From assembly GCA_046297495.1 (NCBI GenBank), contig JBKBIP010000024.1:26871-90870 (forward strand): DNA of 64,000 nt, written 5' to 3'. Source of the stretch: JBKBIP01 sp046297495. Its GTDB lineage: Bacteria > Planctomycetota > Planctomycetia > Gemmatales > Gemmataceae. The translations under genes and the position numbers were made by a program. The notes below the pieces were generated by a model. The model ran no database searches. It saw nothing but the letters and a program-made list of their open reading frames with translations, and was not told where the DNA came from. Numbering within the stretch: the stretch's first letter is position 1; every line of letters starts with the position of its first letter. This document shows, piece by piece, positions 1 through 7,831 of the stretch.

Positions 1-1
1 C

Positions 2-397
2 GCGTGGGTGCGGCACCTGGGCACCCCATTGTCGCAGCGGTTGCACCTGTTGCTCGCCTTCGCCGTCGTGGGAGTCGGCGTGATCCTGCTATCCATGATT
101 TTGACTGACCCGGAGCGCGACCGCCGCCTGACCCGCCCCGCCGTGTTGTTGGGCGTGTTGATGCTAGCGCAAATCCTGCTCGGCGTCGAAGCGTGGATGA
201 TTCAGTTCCGCGATCCGTTGGCCCGCTATTCGGGCCTGCGGTCGCCAGCCGCCGATGGGATTCGCACCGGCCATGTGTTGATCGGAGCCTTGCTATTCGC
301 CGCGGCGGTGGCTCTTGCTTTGTACGCGCATCGCCAGGCCATCTTGGCCCGCGCCATGCGGATTCATCCGGTTCATCCACTAGAGGGGGCGGCATGA
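2..397 (+). CDS. ctaA: Heme A synthase (COX15/CtaA), C-terminal part
   Basis: The frame is open from the window edge, so only about the last 131 residues are present and the true start lies outside. Three hydrophobic segments are visible, with the HVLIGALLFA-type helix and a basic tail (ALYAHRQAIL) typical of the last helices of CtaA/COX15. The His of RTGHVLIG fits a conserved heme-binding position of this family. The enzyme oxidises heme O to heme A in the membrane for aa3-type oxidases. Its stop overlaps the ATG of the heme O synthase gene (ATGA), which implies translational coupling within an oxidase biogenesis operon. Assignment from the C-terminus plus context is strong. Confidence 0.8.
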   Translation, partial: AWVRHLGTPLSQRLHLLLAFAVVGVGVILLSMILTDPERDRRLTRPAVLLGVLMLAQILLGVEAWMIQFRDPLARYSGLRSPAADGIRTGHVLIGALLFAAAVALALYAHRQAILARAMRIHPVHPLEGAA

Positions 398-1320
398 AAT
401 CGGCCACCAGCGTTTACTCCTCGGCACCTGCCCTGGCGCGGCCACGTCTAGCCGATTACGTGGAGTTGGCGCGGCCGCGCGTGGCGTTTCTGGTCCTCTT
501 CACGGTAGCCATTGGGGCTTGTCTGGCTTCCGTCGGCATGCCCGAATGGTTGCCGCTGCTGCATGCCCTATTCGGAACCGCTCTAGTCGCCTCCGGAGCC
601 AGCGCCTTGAACCAGTTGTTCGAGCGGCACAGCGACGCCCTCATGCTGCGTACCGAGAACCGCCCGCTACCGGCGGGACGCCTGGCGCCAGTGGAAGGCT
701 TTGTCTTCGGCATGGGGTTGGGCATCGTGGGGAGCGTGTATCTGGCCCTGACACTGCGGTCGCCAGCGGCGGCGCTGGTGGCGAGTTTCACGTTCTTGAG
801 TTACGTATTCGTCTATACGCCGCTCAAGCGTGTCACCACGTTGAACACGCTCATCGGCGCCGTACCGGGGGCGCTGCCGCCGGTGATTGGCTGGGTGGCG
901 GTGCGGGGCCGGATCGATGCTCAAGCGTTGGCGCTGTTTGCCATCCTCTATCTGTGGCAGGTGCCGCACTTCCTGGCCATCGCCTGGATTTACAAGGAAG
1001 ACTATGGCCGGGCGGGCTTGTGCATGTTGCCAGTCTTCGACGCCACGGGAAGCGACACGGGCCGACAGATGGTGCGGTACAGTTTGGTATTGATTCCGGT
1101 GAGTTTGTTGCCGACGGTGCTCGGTTTGGCGGGGTTGGTGTACGCCGCCGCCGCCGTGCTGCTCGGCCTGGGTTTTCTCCGTGCCAGCTGGCGATTTCTG
1201 TGGGACCCTTCCCTTCCGCACGCGCGGCGGGTCATGCGGGCGTCCCTGATTTATCTCCCCTTGTTGTTCCTGTTCTTGCTCTTGGACAGCGCGGCCTTGG
1301 GGGCCTGGTATCGGGGGTAA
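394..1320 (+). CDS. ctaB: Protoheme IX farnesyltransferase (heme O synthase)
   Basis: A 308-residue polytopic UbiA-family prenyltransferase that attaches farnesyl to protoheme IX to make heme O, the substrate of the upstream heme A synthase. The first Asp-rich motif is clear near residue 73 (NQLFERHSDALMLRT followed by NRPLP), then YTPLKR near 141, and the second motif LYLWQVPHFLAIAW near 186 with KEDYGRAG after it. About eight or nine hydrophobic segments follow, and length is normal for the family. The ATG at 394 is chosen because it overlaps the preceding stop and gives the usual N-terminus ending in LADYVELARPRV. An in-frame upstream extension would lie inside the previous gene. Confidence 0.95.
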   Translation: MKSATSVYSSAPALARPRLADYVELARPRVAFLVLFTVAIGACLASVGMPEWLPLLHALFGTALVASGASALNQLFERHSDALMLRTENRPLPAGRLAPVEGFVFGMGLGIVGSVYLALTLRSPAAALVASFTFLSYVFVYTPLKRVTTLNTLIGAVPGALPPVIGWVAVRGRIDAQALALFAILYLWQVPHFLAIAWIYKEDYGRAGLCMLPVFDATGSDTGRQMVRYSLVLIPVSLLPTVLGLAGLVYAAAAVLLGLGFLRASWRFLWDPSLPHARRVMRASLIYLPLLFLFLLLDSAALGAWYRG

Positions 1321-1409
1321 TGCCCAAATCGGAAGTTTAGCGGGCGCGCCGACGGCGAGCCACCCACTAGTCAGATTGTTTCCAAGGACACGAAAGGTTT
1401 ATCCTACCT

Positions 1410-2252
1410 ATGGCACACGCAGTCGCGGACGAACGCCCCTTGCACATGGGGTTGCCGATCAGCAACGGCAAGCTGGCCATGTGGCTGTTTCTGGTCACGG
1501 AAATCATGTTCTTCACCGGCCTGATCGGTGTGTACATCGTTTTGCGGGCCTCTCATGCCGAGGTATGGCCCACGCCGGACGACGTACATCTGATCGAATG
1601 GGTGGGCGCCCTCAACACCTTCGTGTTGGTGTGCAGCAGCTTCACCGTCGTGATGGCCCACGTGGTGCTGTCCAAAGGGAATGTCAAACAGGCGGTGATC
1701 TACATGGGCATCACCTTGGCCTTGGGGACGGTCTTCCTCGTCATCAAGGCATTTGAATACGAATCCAAATTTCGCCATGACGTGCTACCCGGGCATATTT
1801 TCGAGACCTTCTCCGCTCCCGACGGCCCCGACTCGCTGGAACGGCTGCGCACGCAATTGTTGGCCGCACAAGCCGATGCTCATACACCCGATAAAGCCAA
1901 GGCGGAAATCAAGCGCATTCTGGGCGCGATGGAATTGAGCAAAGAGCACCAGCCGATCTCCGCGCAGGCGCTGGGTCGGGAGATGAAGAAATTCCATCAC
2001 GATTATCCCGAAGTCCACATCACCCCCTACATTCCCCAAGGGAACATGTGGGCGTCGTGCTACTTCGCCATGACCGGCTTCCACGCCTTGCACGTACTGG
2101 GGGGGCTGGTGGTGTTCGTCATCATCTTGCTGATGGCCCTCTTTGGCCGGTTGGGCGTGCAGCACTCCGGCATGTTGGAGCTGACGGGGTTGTACTGGCA
2201 CTTTGTCGATATTGTGTGGATCTTTTTGTTCCCGCTGCTGTATTTGATTTGA
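1410..2252 (+). CDS. coxC: Cytochrome c oxidase subunit III
   Basis: A 280-residue heme-copper oxidase subunit III. Visible family signatures are MWLFLVTEIMFFTGL in the first helix, KAFEY (the conserved Glu-Tyr) near residue 114, GFHALHVLGG, and YWHFVDIVWIFLFPLLY at the C-terminus. A hydrophilic insertion of about 90 residues (roughly 118-210, rich in Lys, Glu and Ala) separates the third and fourth helices. Such a long loop is absent from classical subunit III and probably faces one side of the membrane. Subunits I and II are not in this window; subunit IV and assembly factors follow directly. Confidence 0.9.
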   Translation: MAHAVADERPLHMGLPISNGKLAMWLFLVTEIMFFTGLIGVYIVLRASHAEVWPTPDDVHLIEWVGALNTFVLVCSSFTVVMAHVVLSKGNVKQAVIYMGITLALGTVFLVIKAFEYESKFRHDVLPGHIFETFSAPDGPDSLERLRTQLLAAQADAHTPDKAKAEIKRILGAMELSKEHQPISAQALGREMKKFHHDYPEVHITPYIPQGNMWASCYFAMTGFHALHVLGGLVVFVIILLMALFGRLGVQHSGMLELTGLYWHFVDIVWIFLFPLLYLI

Positions 2253-2283
2253 CCAGAGCACGGGAGATGAAGGAGCTAATTCC

Positions 2284-2625
2284 ATGACCGATAGTCATGC
2301 TACTGACAGTCACGCCGCCGACAGCCACGGTGGGCACGATATGTCCGTCAAGCCGTACCTCATCGTGTTCGGCGCGCTGTGCGTGTTTACCCTGGTGTCC
2401 TTCGTCGTCTATGAAGCCTTGGGACGCGGCACGTTGGCGCCGTTCATCATCATTTTGGGTGTGGCCTTCGCCAAGGCCATCCTGGTGGCGGCGTACTTCA
2501 TGCACCTGACCTTGGATTGGGGCAAGGTCTTCATGATCATCATTCCCGCCCTGCTGCTCGGCCCCATGCTGGTCGTCGTGCTGCTGCCGGACATCGTGCT
2601 GGGTTGGTACAAGCCGCTGCCGTGA
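2284..2625 (+). CDS. Cytochrome c oxidase subunit IV family protein
   Basis: A 113-residue protein with a His/Asp-rich N-terminus (repeated SHATDSHAADSHGG-like units) followed by three hydrophobic helices. The core FAKAILVAAYFMHLTLDW is the hallmark of the prokaryotic COX4 family (YFMHL). AAGGAG sits about 8 bases before the ATG, and the gene starts 31 bases after subunit III. It is a small accessory subunit of the oxidase. The His-rich head could bind metal, but that is inference. Confidence 0.88.
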   Translation: MTDSHATDSHAADSHGGHDMSVKPYLIVFGALCVFTLVSFVVYEALGRGTLAPFIIILGVAFAKAILVAAYFMHLTLDWGKVFMIIIPALLLGPMLVVVLLPDIVLGWYKPLP

Positions 2626-2644
2626 CGATCTGGAATATGTGGCC

Positions 2645-2690
2645 GATTCATCGGTTCGCGCTCGCCACACTGAGCGCGAATCGATCAATC
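2645..2690. repeat. Dispersed palindrome, copy 1
   Basis: Left arm GATTCATCGGTTCGCGCTC faces right arm GAGCGCGAATCGATCAATC across an 8-base spacer; 17 of 19 positions pair. It lies between the COX4 and Sco genes inside an otherwise co-directional operon. The same element recurs elsewhere in the window. There is no T run, so it is not an obvious intrinsic terminator. Confidence 0.8.
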
Positions 2691-2739
2691 CTCGAATCCC
2701 TGATGATACCGCCGGACTGATGAAGCACAGAGGCGCTCG

Positions 2740-3330
2740 ATGAAACAACGCCTATTTTATGTCATTCTTCTGGTGTTTTTCGCCCTGGGGTTATCGGGGT
2801 GTGCGCGCACGGATGATGACTTCGGACCGGTCGCCGATTTTGCCTTGCAAGAACGAAGCGAAAAGATCGTGACCAAGGCCGACTTGCAAGGTAAAGTCTG
2901 GGTCGCGTCGTTCATCTTCACCTGCTGCGCGCAATCCTGCCCGCGAATCAGCGGCAGCATGGCCCAGCTCCAGCACGAACTCGCCGATCAATCCGATGTA
3001 GTGCTCGTCAGCTTCAGCGTCCATCCCGACGACGATTCCCCAGAGAAACTCCGGCTCTATGCCGATGCCTACCGGGCCGATCCCGAACGCTGGCTATTTC
3101 TGACCGGCTCGGAGGATGCCATCTACGAGTTGATTCAAGGCAGTTTTCACCTGGGGGTCGAGCAGCGGCAGGGAGCGGCTCGGACCCCTGGCGACGAAGT
3201 GCTGCACAGCGATAAGATCGCCGTCGTCGATCGGCACGGGCGCATTCGCGGCTACTTCAATGGCACCGACGCCGAGGAAGTCCAGAAGGCGAAGGCGAAA
3301 GTGTTGACGCTGCTGCGGGAGAAACCATGA
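2740..3330 (+). CDS. SCO1/SenC family copper-binding lipoprotein
   Basis: A 196-residue exported thioredoxin-fold protein of the SCO1/SenC/PrrC family, which delivers copper to the CuA site of oxidase subunit II. A signal sequence ends in lipobox LSGC (Cys21), so it is probably a lipoprotein. Copper ligands are visible: the CxxxC pair in FTCCAQSCP (Cys63, Cys67) and the distal His in GDEVLHSDK (His156). The Pro usually found after the first Cys is Ala. The position after oxidase subunits and before DUF420 supports the role. Confidence 0.9.
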   Translation: MKQRLFYVILLVFFALGLSGCARTDDDFGPVADFALQERSEKIVTKADLQGKVWVASFIFTCCAQSCPRISGSMAQLQHELADQSDVVLVSFSVHPDDDSPEKLRLYADAYRADPERWLFLTGSEDAIYELIQGSFHLGVEQRQGAARTPGDEVLHSDKIAVVDRHGRIRGYFNGTDAEEVQKAKAKVLTLLREKP

Positions 3331-3770
3331 TCAGCGGGGAGGAGCTGCCGGCCGTCAACGCCGTCCTTAACTCGACGAGCGCCGTGCTAGTCGTGATTGG
3401 CTACGGAGCGATTCGCGCCCGGCGGATCACGCTGCACAAGACGTGCATGTTGTCGGCCTTGGGTGTGTCAGCCCTGTTTTTGGCGTCGTATTTGTATTAT
3501 CACTTTATTGTCAAGGATGGCCAGCCGACGCGCTTCACCGGCCCGTCCGTGGCGCGCTGGATTTACTTGGCCATTTTGCTATCGCATACCATCTTGGCCG
3601 TGGTGGTCACGCCGCTAGTATTGATTACCTCATACCTGGGCTGGCGCGACCGCTTGGCCTCCCATGTGCGGCTCGCCCGTTGGACTTGGCCGATTTGGTT
3701 GTACGTTTCCGTGACCGGCGTGATCGTCTATTGGATGCTCTATCAGCTCTACCCAGCCGCTGGCGGGTGA
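3327..3770 (+). CDS. DUF420 membrane protein (CtaM/YozB type)
   Basis: A 147-residue protein with four hydrophobic helices that matches the DUF420 family: LPAVNAVLNSTSAVLV at the start, conserved His in TLHKTCML, YLYYHF, LLSHTILA, and the ending IWLYVSVTGVIVYWML. Family members such as CtaM are needed for maturation of heme-copper oxidases. The conserved His residues suggest metal or heme handling (inference). The ATG overlaps the Sco stop (ATGA), indicating translational coupling. Confidence 0.88.
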   Translation: MISGEELPAVNAVLNSTSAVLVVIGYGAIRARRITLHKTCMLSALGVSALFLASYLYYHFIVKDGQPTRFTGPSVARWIYLAILLSHTILAVVVTPLVLITSYLGWRDRLASHVRLARWTWPIWLYVSVTGVIVYWMLYQLYPAAGG

Positions 3771-3800
3771 GTTAAGATAGCCGTAGGAGGAAATCACGTT

Positions 3801-4115
3801 ATGCAACGCTTATTGATACTGGGTGTGGTGCTGAGTTGGGGTTTGGCGGCCGCCGCGCCGCTGGGGGCGTGTCCCTCGTGCAGCCAAGCCGTTGCTGCCG
3901 CCGCTAAGCTGGAAAGCGACCGAGACGAGAACGCGCCTGCCATCGATCCTTTGGGCGAGGCACGCGGCTACAACTACAGCATTTATCTCATGCTGGGGAT
4001 GCCGTATTTGCTGTTCGCCAGTCTCGGCCTACTGATGTATCGCAGCATCAAATCGGCCCAGAAGCAAGCCGCGCAAGAGGGTGACATGACGCCACCGGAG
4101 TCGGAAGAATCATGA
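3801..4115 (+). CDS. Small secreted/membrane CxxC protein of the oxidase operon
   Basis: A 104-residue protein that I do not recognise by name. It has an N-terminal signal or anchor segment (about 1-23), immediately followed by CPSCSQA, a CxxC pair at the processed N-terminus. A polar stretch follows, then one transmembrane helix (about 62-84) and a charged tail. AGGAGG sits about 10 bases before the ATG. It is the last gene of the oxidase operon, 30 bases after DUF420. The CxxC pair and context suggest copper or thiol handling in oxidase assembly; this is inference. Confidence 0.7.
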   Translation: MQRLLILGVVLSWGLAAAAPLGACPSCSQAVAAAAKLESDRDENAPAIDPLGEARGYNYSIYLMLGMPYLLFASLGLLMYRSIKSAQKQAAQEGDMTPPESEES

Positions 4116-4181
4116 CATCCGTAGCTGCAGGATGCATCGGTTCGCGTAAAGAACTCGCAGCCCACCAGCTCCCACCAGCTC

Positions 4182-5420
4182 ATGATGAGATTCATCGTTT
4201 GCACACTGCTGCTTCTCGCCCCTGGCTGGTCGGCGTCCCGCTGTCGGGCGGATGACGAAACCACGCCACGTTTCATCTTGCATACCGTGGATGGTTCCAC
4301 GGCGCCGGGCGCGTTGGCGGCGCTGGCGGCGGATTGGTCGGTGACATTGTCGGGCAAAGCCGCCGTGCCGGGGGCCAACGTGGTTTCCCTGCGGCGTAGC
4401 GACATCCCCTTGCCGCCTCCGTGCCAGGAGGGACAAATCATCCTCACCAACGGCGACCGGCTGCCGGCGGCGATCGCGCGCCTGGCCGATGATCGGCTGC
4501 ATCCGCGCGTGACTTGGGCCGAGCCGCGCACGTTCAGTCTGTCGCTGTCGGTGGTTTCCGTTATTTGGCTTGGTGAGCCAGCGGGATTGGCGGACATCGA
4601 CGGCCTGCAGCGCCGTTGGCTCCAGGAACAGCGCACGGCGGATCGCGTGTTGCTGCGCAACGGCGACCAGCTGGAAGGGACGTTGATCGCCATCGAATCC
4701 CAACCGGATGAGACGATTCCCGCCCAGCTGCACCTTGAAGCGGGGGGCCGGCTCCGCGCCGTCGAGCGAGACCAGGTGGCGGCCATCGCCTTGAACACCG
4801 AGCTGGCCCGCCCTCTGCGCGCCAAAAAGACTTATGGCCGGTTGGTGCTGCGCAACGGCGGCCGATTGAGCCTCGCCTCGGCGCGGTTGCAAGAGGGCCA
4901 GCTGATCGGCCAAACCTTGTTCGGCATCACGTTGGCCATCCCCTTGGTGGAGGTAGCGGGCCTCGATCTGTTGCAAGGCCGGGCCGTGTACCTTTCCGAT
5001 TTGAAGCCTACAGCCTACCAACATACCCCCTATCTCGGCGTGCGCTGGCCCTACGCCGCCGATGCCACTGTTCAGGGCCAAGACCTACGCTTGGGGGGGA
5101 GCAGCTTTGACAAGGGGATTGGTCTGCGCCCCCGCGCCGCCCTGACCTATGATGTGCCGCCGGGTTGTCGCTTCTTCGAGGCGCTGGTGGGCTTGGATGA
5201 CCGTGCGGGGCGGAAAGGGAGCGTCGCCATTCAGGTGCTTGTCGATGGTCAACTCCAAGACATCGGCTGGGACAAGGAGCTGCGTTGGGCCGATGGACCG
5301 CGGCGCGTTCGGGTGCCCGTCTCGAATGCCCGCCAGCTGACGCTGAAGGTCGATTTCGGCCAGTGGACCGGCAGCGTCCAGGGGGACGTCAACTGGGCCG
5401 ACGCCCGCTTTCTGCGCTGA
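4182..5420 (+). CDS. Secreted NPCBM/NEW2 domain protein
   Basis: A 412-residue protein with a cleavable signal (MMRFIVCTLLLLAPGWSAS). The middle region carries three related segments of the form LRNGDxLxGxL (near residues 88, 158 and 223), a beta-rich motif common in planctomycete secreted proteins. The C-terminus (about 280-412) is an NPCBM/NEW2 carbohydrate-binding-like domain: GGSSFDKGIGLRPRAALTYD, then FEALVGLDDRAGRKGSV and the closing VNWADARFL. No catalytic domain is visible. It probably binds sugars outside the cytoplasm. It ends 1 base from the convergent WD40 gene, with no room for a terminator between them. Confidence 0.8.
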   Translation: MMRFIVCTLLLLAPGWSASRCRADDETTPRFILHTVDGSTAPGALAALAADWSVTLSGKAAVPGANVVSLRRSDIPLPPPCQEGQIILTNGDRLPAAIARLADDRLHPRVTWAEPRTFSLSLSVVSVIWLGEPAGLADIDGLQRRWLQEQRTADRVLLRNGDQLEGTLIAIESQPDETIPAQLHLEAGGRLRAVERDQVAAIALNTELARPLRAKKTYGRLVLRNGGRLSLASARLQEGQLIGQTLFGITLAIPLVEVAGLDLLQGRAVYLSDLKPTAYQHTPYLGVRWPYAADATVQGQDLRLGGSSFDKGIGLRPRAALTYDVPPGCRFFEALVGLDDRAGRKGSVAIQVLVDGQLQDIGWDKELRWADGPRRVRVPVSNARQLTLKVDFGQWTGSVQGDVNWADARFLR

Positions 5421-5421
5421 T

Positions 5422-6597
5422 TCATCCCGGCACGCGCCACACGCGCACCGTTCGATCCCAGCTGCCCGAAACAATTGATTGTCCATCCGGCGTGAACGCG
5501 ACGCTTTTGACCGTGTCGTCGTGCCCTTCAAAGCGGGCCACTTCTTGGCCGGTGCCCGCGTTCCAAAGTCGGATCGTTTGATCGCCGCTCGCGGACAGCA
5601 GCCGTTGCCCATCGGGAGCAAAGGCCACGCTGTTGACAATGTTCGTATGGCCGCGCATGCAACGTAATTCTCCCTCTCCCACGTCCCACAAGCGCACGGT
5701 ATGATCGGCGCTGCCGGAGAGGAAGCGCCGGCCATCCGGCGCCAGCGCCACCGCCATGACACCTTGGTCGTGCCCCTCAAAACAGCGTAGTGTCTGACCG
5801 TTATCCAGGTTCCACAACCGGATGGTGCGGTCGAGGCTGGCGGACAAGCCGCGCCGGCCGTCGGGGAAAAAGACCACGCTGGTGACGGCCCCCGTATGCC
5901 CCACGCAGCGGAATAAGCGCCGGCCAGCGTCGATGTTCCAGAGGCGGACCAACAGATCTTCTCCCCCTGTGAGCAAGCGGCCGCCATCCGCGGAAAAGGC
6001 CACGCTGAGCACCGCTGGCCGATTACGCTGTAAAATGCGTGTCGTCTTGCCGGAGGTGATGTCCCACAGGGCCACGGTGCCGCCGCGGCTGGCTGACACC
6101 AGATACGGGCGCGTCGGCGCGATGGCCACGCACGTCACCAGACTGGAATGCCCTTGCAAACACTTCCGCTCTTTACCCGTGGTCAGGTCCCACAGGCGAA
6201 TGGTGCGGTCGTCGCCGTCGCTGAACCCGGCTTCGCCAAGGTCCCCGCCGCTGCACGAGGCTACCCAGCTGCCATCGGGAGCGACGGCCACGCTATTGAC
6301 ATAGCTTTGATGGCCGGTAAGACGCAACATTTCTAAACTGCGGCTGGCTGGGCCAGGATCGGCCGCCTGAAGCTGAGACTCCACGAAGAGCCGCGCTTCC
6401 AACAGTGCGGGGTCTTCTGGCTGCCAGCGCAGCAGCTCCTCGATGGTGGCGCGGGCCTCGTGCCAGAGATCCTCTTGGATTTGTTGGCCGAGCAATTCGG
6501 TCAGCTCATCAACGGACGGGAGATTCGTTAACACGGCGGCGGATACGTGGGGTTGGGGCGCGCGGGGATGGTTCCGCCAGTCGTTGGGACGGGACAT
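5422..6597 (-). CDS. WD40 repeat protein, seven blades
   Basis: A 391-residue cytoplasmic protein. The first 100 residues form an unrecognised alpha-helical head containing WRNHPRAPQPH and LLEARLFVESQLQ. Seven WD40 repeats then fill the rest, each with the GH...V.SVAF.PDG...SGS.D.TIRLW pattern. The first repeat carries a short insertion, and the third has RNRPAVLSV in place of the GH start. Seven repeats make one complete beta-propeller. It lies 92 bases downstream of a kinase gene on the same strand, so it is probably the kinase's scaffold or effector (inference). In many planctomycetes these two modules are fused in one protein. Confidence 0.88.
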   Translation of the reverse strand: MSRPNDWRNHPRAPQPHVSAAVLTNLPSVDELTELLGQQIQEDLWHEARATIEELLRWQPEDPALLEARLFVESQLQAADPGPASRSLEMLRLTGHQSYVNSVAVAPDGSWVASCSGGDLGEAGFSDGDDRTIRLWDLTTGKERKCLQGHSSLVTCVAIAPTRPYLVSASRGGTVALWDITSGKTTRILQRNRPAVLSVAFSADGGRLLTGGEDLLVRLWNIDAGRRLFRCVGHTGAVTSVVFFPDGRRGLSASLDRTIRLWNLDNGQTLRCFEGHDQGVMAVALAPDGRRFLSGSADHTVRLWDVGEGELRCMRGHTNIVNSVAFAPDGQRLLSASGDQTIRLWNAGTGQEVARFEGHDDTVKSVAFTPDGQSIVSGSWDRTVRVWRVPG

Positions 6598-6689
6598 GGT
6601 AACTCCTCCGAACGGCGATGGTGATTGGGCAAGTCAGTCTTTGTCCGTGGGGAAAAGAGGGGCAGACAAAGAGCTTGCTCAACAAAGTG

Positions 6690-7529
6690 TCAACCCATCA
6701 CGGCCTTGGTTAGTTCCTCCATTAGGGCGGCGCAGGATGGCCAGCGATTTTGTGGAATTGTTTTCAAGGCTTTTTCGATAATGGGCCGTTCCGCTGGCGT
6801 CAACACGGACAAATCAGGGGGTGGGCGCCGGCCGGGCCAACTCTGTCGGAAGGCGTTGATTTCCGGGAATGGCATCCGTCCGGTGCGTAGCTCATAGTAG
6901 GACACCGCCAGCGCGTATTGGTCCGAACGGTCGCTGAGGAGTCCTTGAAACACTTCCGGGGCGGCGTAATCCAACGTCCCTTCGCGGTGGTGCGTCCGGC
7001 TGTGGGTAGTGGTGACGGAGGCCAAGCCAAAATCCGACAGCTTCACGGTGTCGCCGAATAATAGCATGTTGCTCGGTTTCACGTCACAATGCTGAATGGC
7101 CACCAGCCGCCCATCCACCGGATGCTGCCGGGTGTTAAGAAAATCCAACGCATCGGCGATCTGGCTTAGATAGATACAGACTTGCTCCGGCGGAATGGGC
7201 GTCTGAAATTCCATCTGATACGCGTGGAGCAAATCGCGCAAATCCCCTTCAGCCAACTCCATGGCAATGACGAGGTAATCCGACGACGACCAAACTTGAT
7301 CAATACGCACCAAATGGGGATGCTGTAGTTCACGGATCATTTGGATGGAACGAACCTCGCGCCCTGGCGAGGTGCTATTTTGGCACGGCATGAACTTCAA
7401 CGCCAACTGCGTGCCGTTGTCGGCATCCGCCTCCCAAACCTCGGCAAAGCCCCCTCTGCCGAGCAGCTGGCGCAGCCGGCAGCCCGGATACGGTTCCATG
7501 CCGACTTGTAATGGTTGCGGACCAGGCAT
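6690..7529 (-). CDS. Serine/threonine protein kinase (PknB-like), kinase domain only
   Basis: A 279-residue Hanks-type kinase. It shows the glycine loop GRGGFAEV (24-31), ATP-anchoring Lys45 in LALK, a helix-C Glu near 58, the catalytic loop HCDVKPSN (147-154), DFG at 166-168 and the substrate-loop GTLDYAAPEVF. The usual HRD is HCD, so the activation-loop-contacting Arg is Cys; catalytic Asp149 and Lys151 are kept. There is no transmembrane helix or sensor domain after the kinase core. It is followed by the WD40 gene, so signalling through that partner is likely. The upstream region is AT-rich and probably holds the promoter. Confidence 0.9.
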   Translation of the reverse strand: MPGPQPLQVGMEPYPGCRLRQLLGRGGFAEVWEADADNGTQLALKFMPCQNSTSPGREVRSIQMIRELQHPHLVRIDQVWSSSDYLVIAMELAEGDLRDLLHAYQMEFQTPIPPEQVCIYLSQIADALDFLNTRQHPVDGRLVAIQHCDVKPSNMLLFGDTVKLSDFGLASVTTTHSRTHHREGTLDYAAPEVFQGLLSDRSDQYALAVSYYELRTGRMPFPEINAFRQSWPGRRPPPDLSVLTPAERPIIEKALKTIPQNRWPSCAALMEELTKAVMG

Positions 7530-7831
7530 GTTCCTCTCAAATCAAGAATGCGATCCAGAAAACACTCCATCCAGCGATGCCTCGATTCGTCCGTTCCGGA
7601 TGGCAAGTTTCGTCTCGATCTACATATCTTGAATTATATATACATTCTCTTCACATGCCGAATAATTGTCGAGCCGAAAAGAATAGCATCGATATTCTGA
7701 TTTCCTCCTTTACAAGAAGAGAAAAATTCAGAGGTGTTGTCCTGGATATTTTCCTTTGGATTCATCGTTTCACGCTGGAGGAGCGGCAGCGTGCGCGAAC
7801 CGATGAATCCCTAGAATGAAGTAAACCAACC
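7530..7831. other. Intergenic region upstream of the kinase gene
   Basis: About 300 bases with no convincing gene. Positions 7610-7740 are clearly AT-rich compared with the surroundings and face the kinase start, so a promoter is likely here. I cannot pick out a well-spaced -35/-10 pair. The right part holds a dispersed palindrome (7758-7810). Confidence 0.5.
7758..7810. repeat. Dispersed palindrome, copy 2
   Basis: The left arm begins GGATTCATCGTTTCACGCT and the right arm ends GCGCGAACCGATGAATCC, with about 17 bases between. It sits just after the stop of the minus-strand PSD1 gene. Arms match the family consensus with a few unpaired positions. Confidence 0.75.

Noticed and set aside
4110..5081. 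Open frame of 323 codons on the minus strand
   Set aside because: Antisense to the NPCBM gene; low-complexity His/Arg/Gln composition typical of GC-rich shadow frames.
5085..5987. Open frame of 300 codons on the minus strand
   Set aside because: Out of frame with the WD40 gene it overlaps; fragments of WD-like words come from the shifted repeat code.
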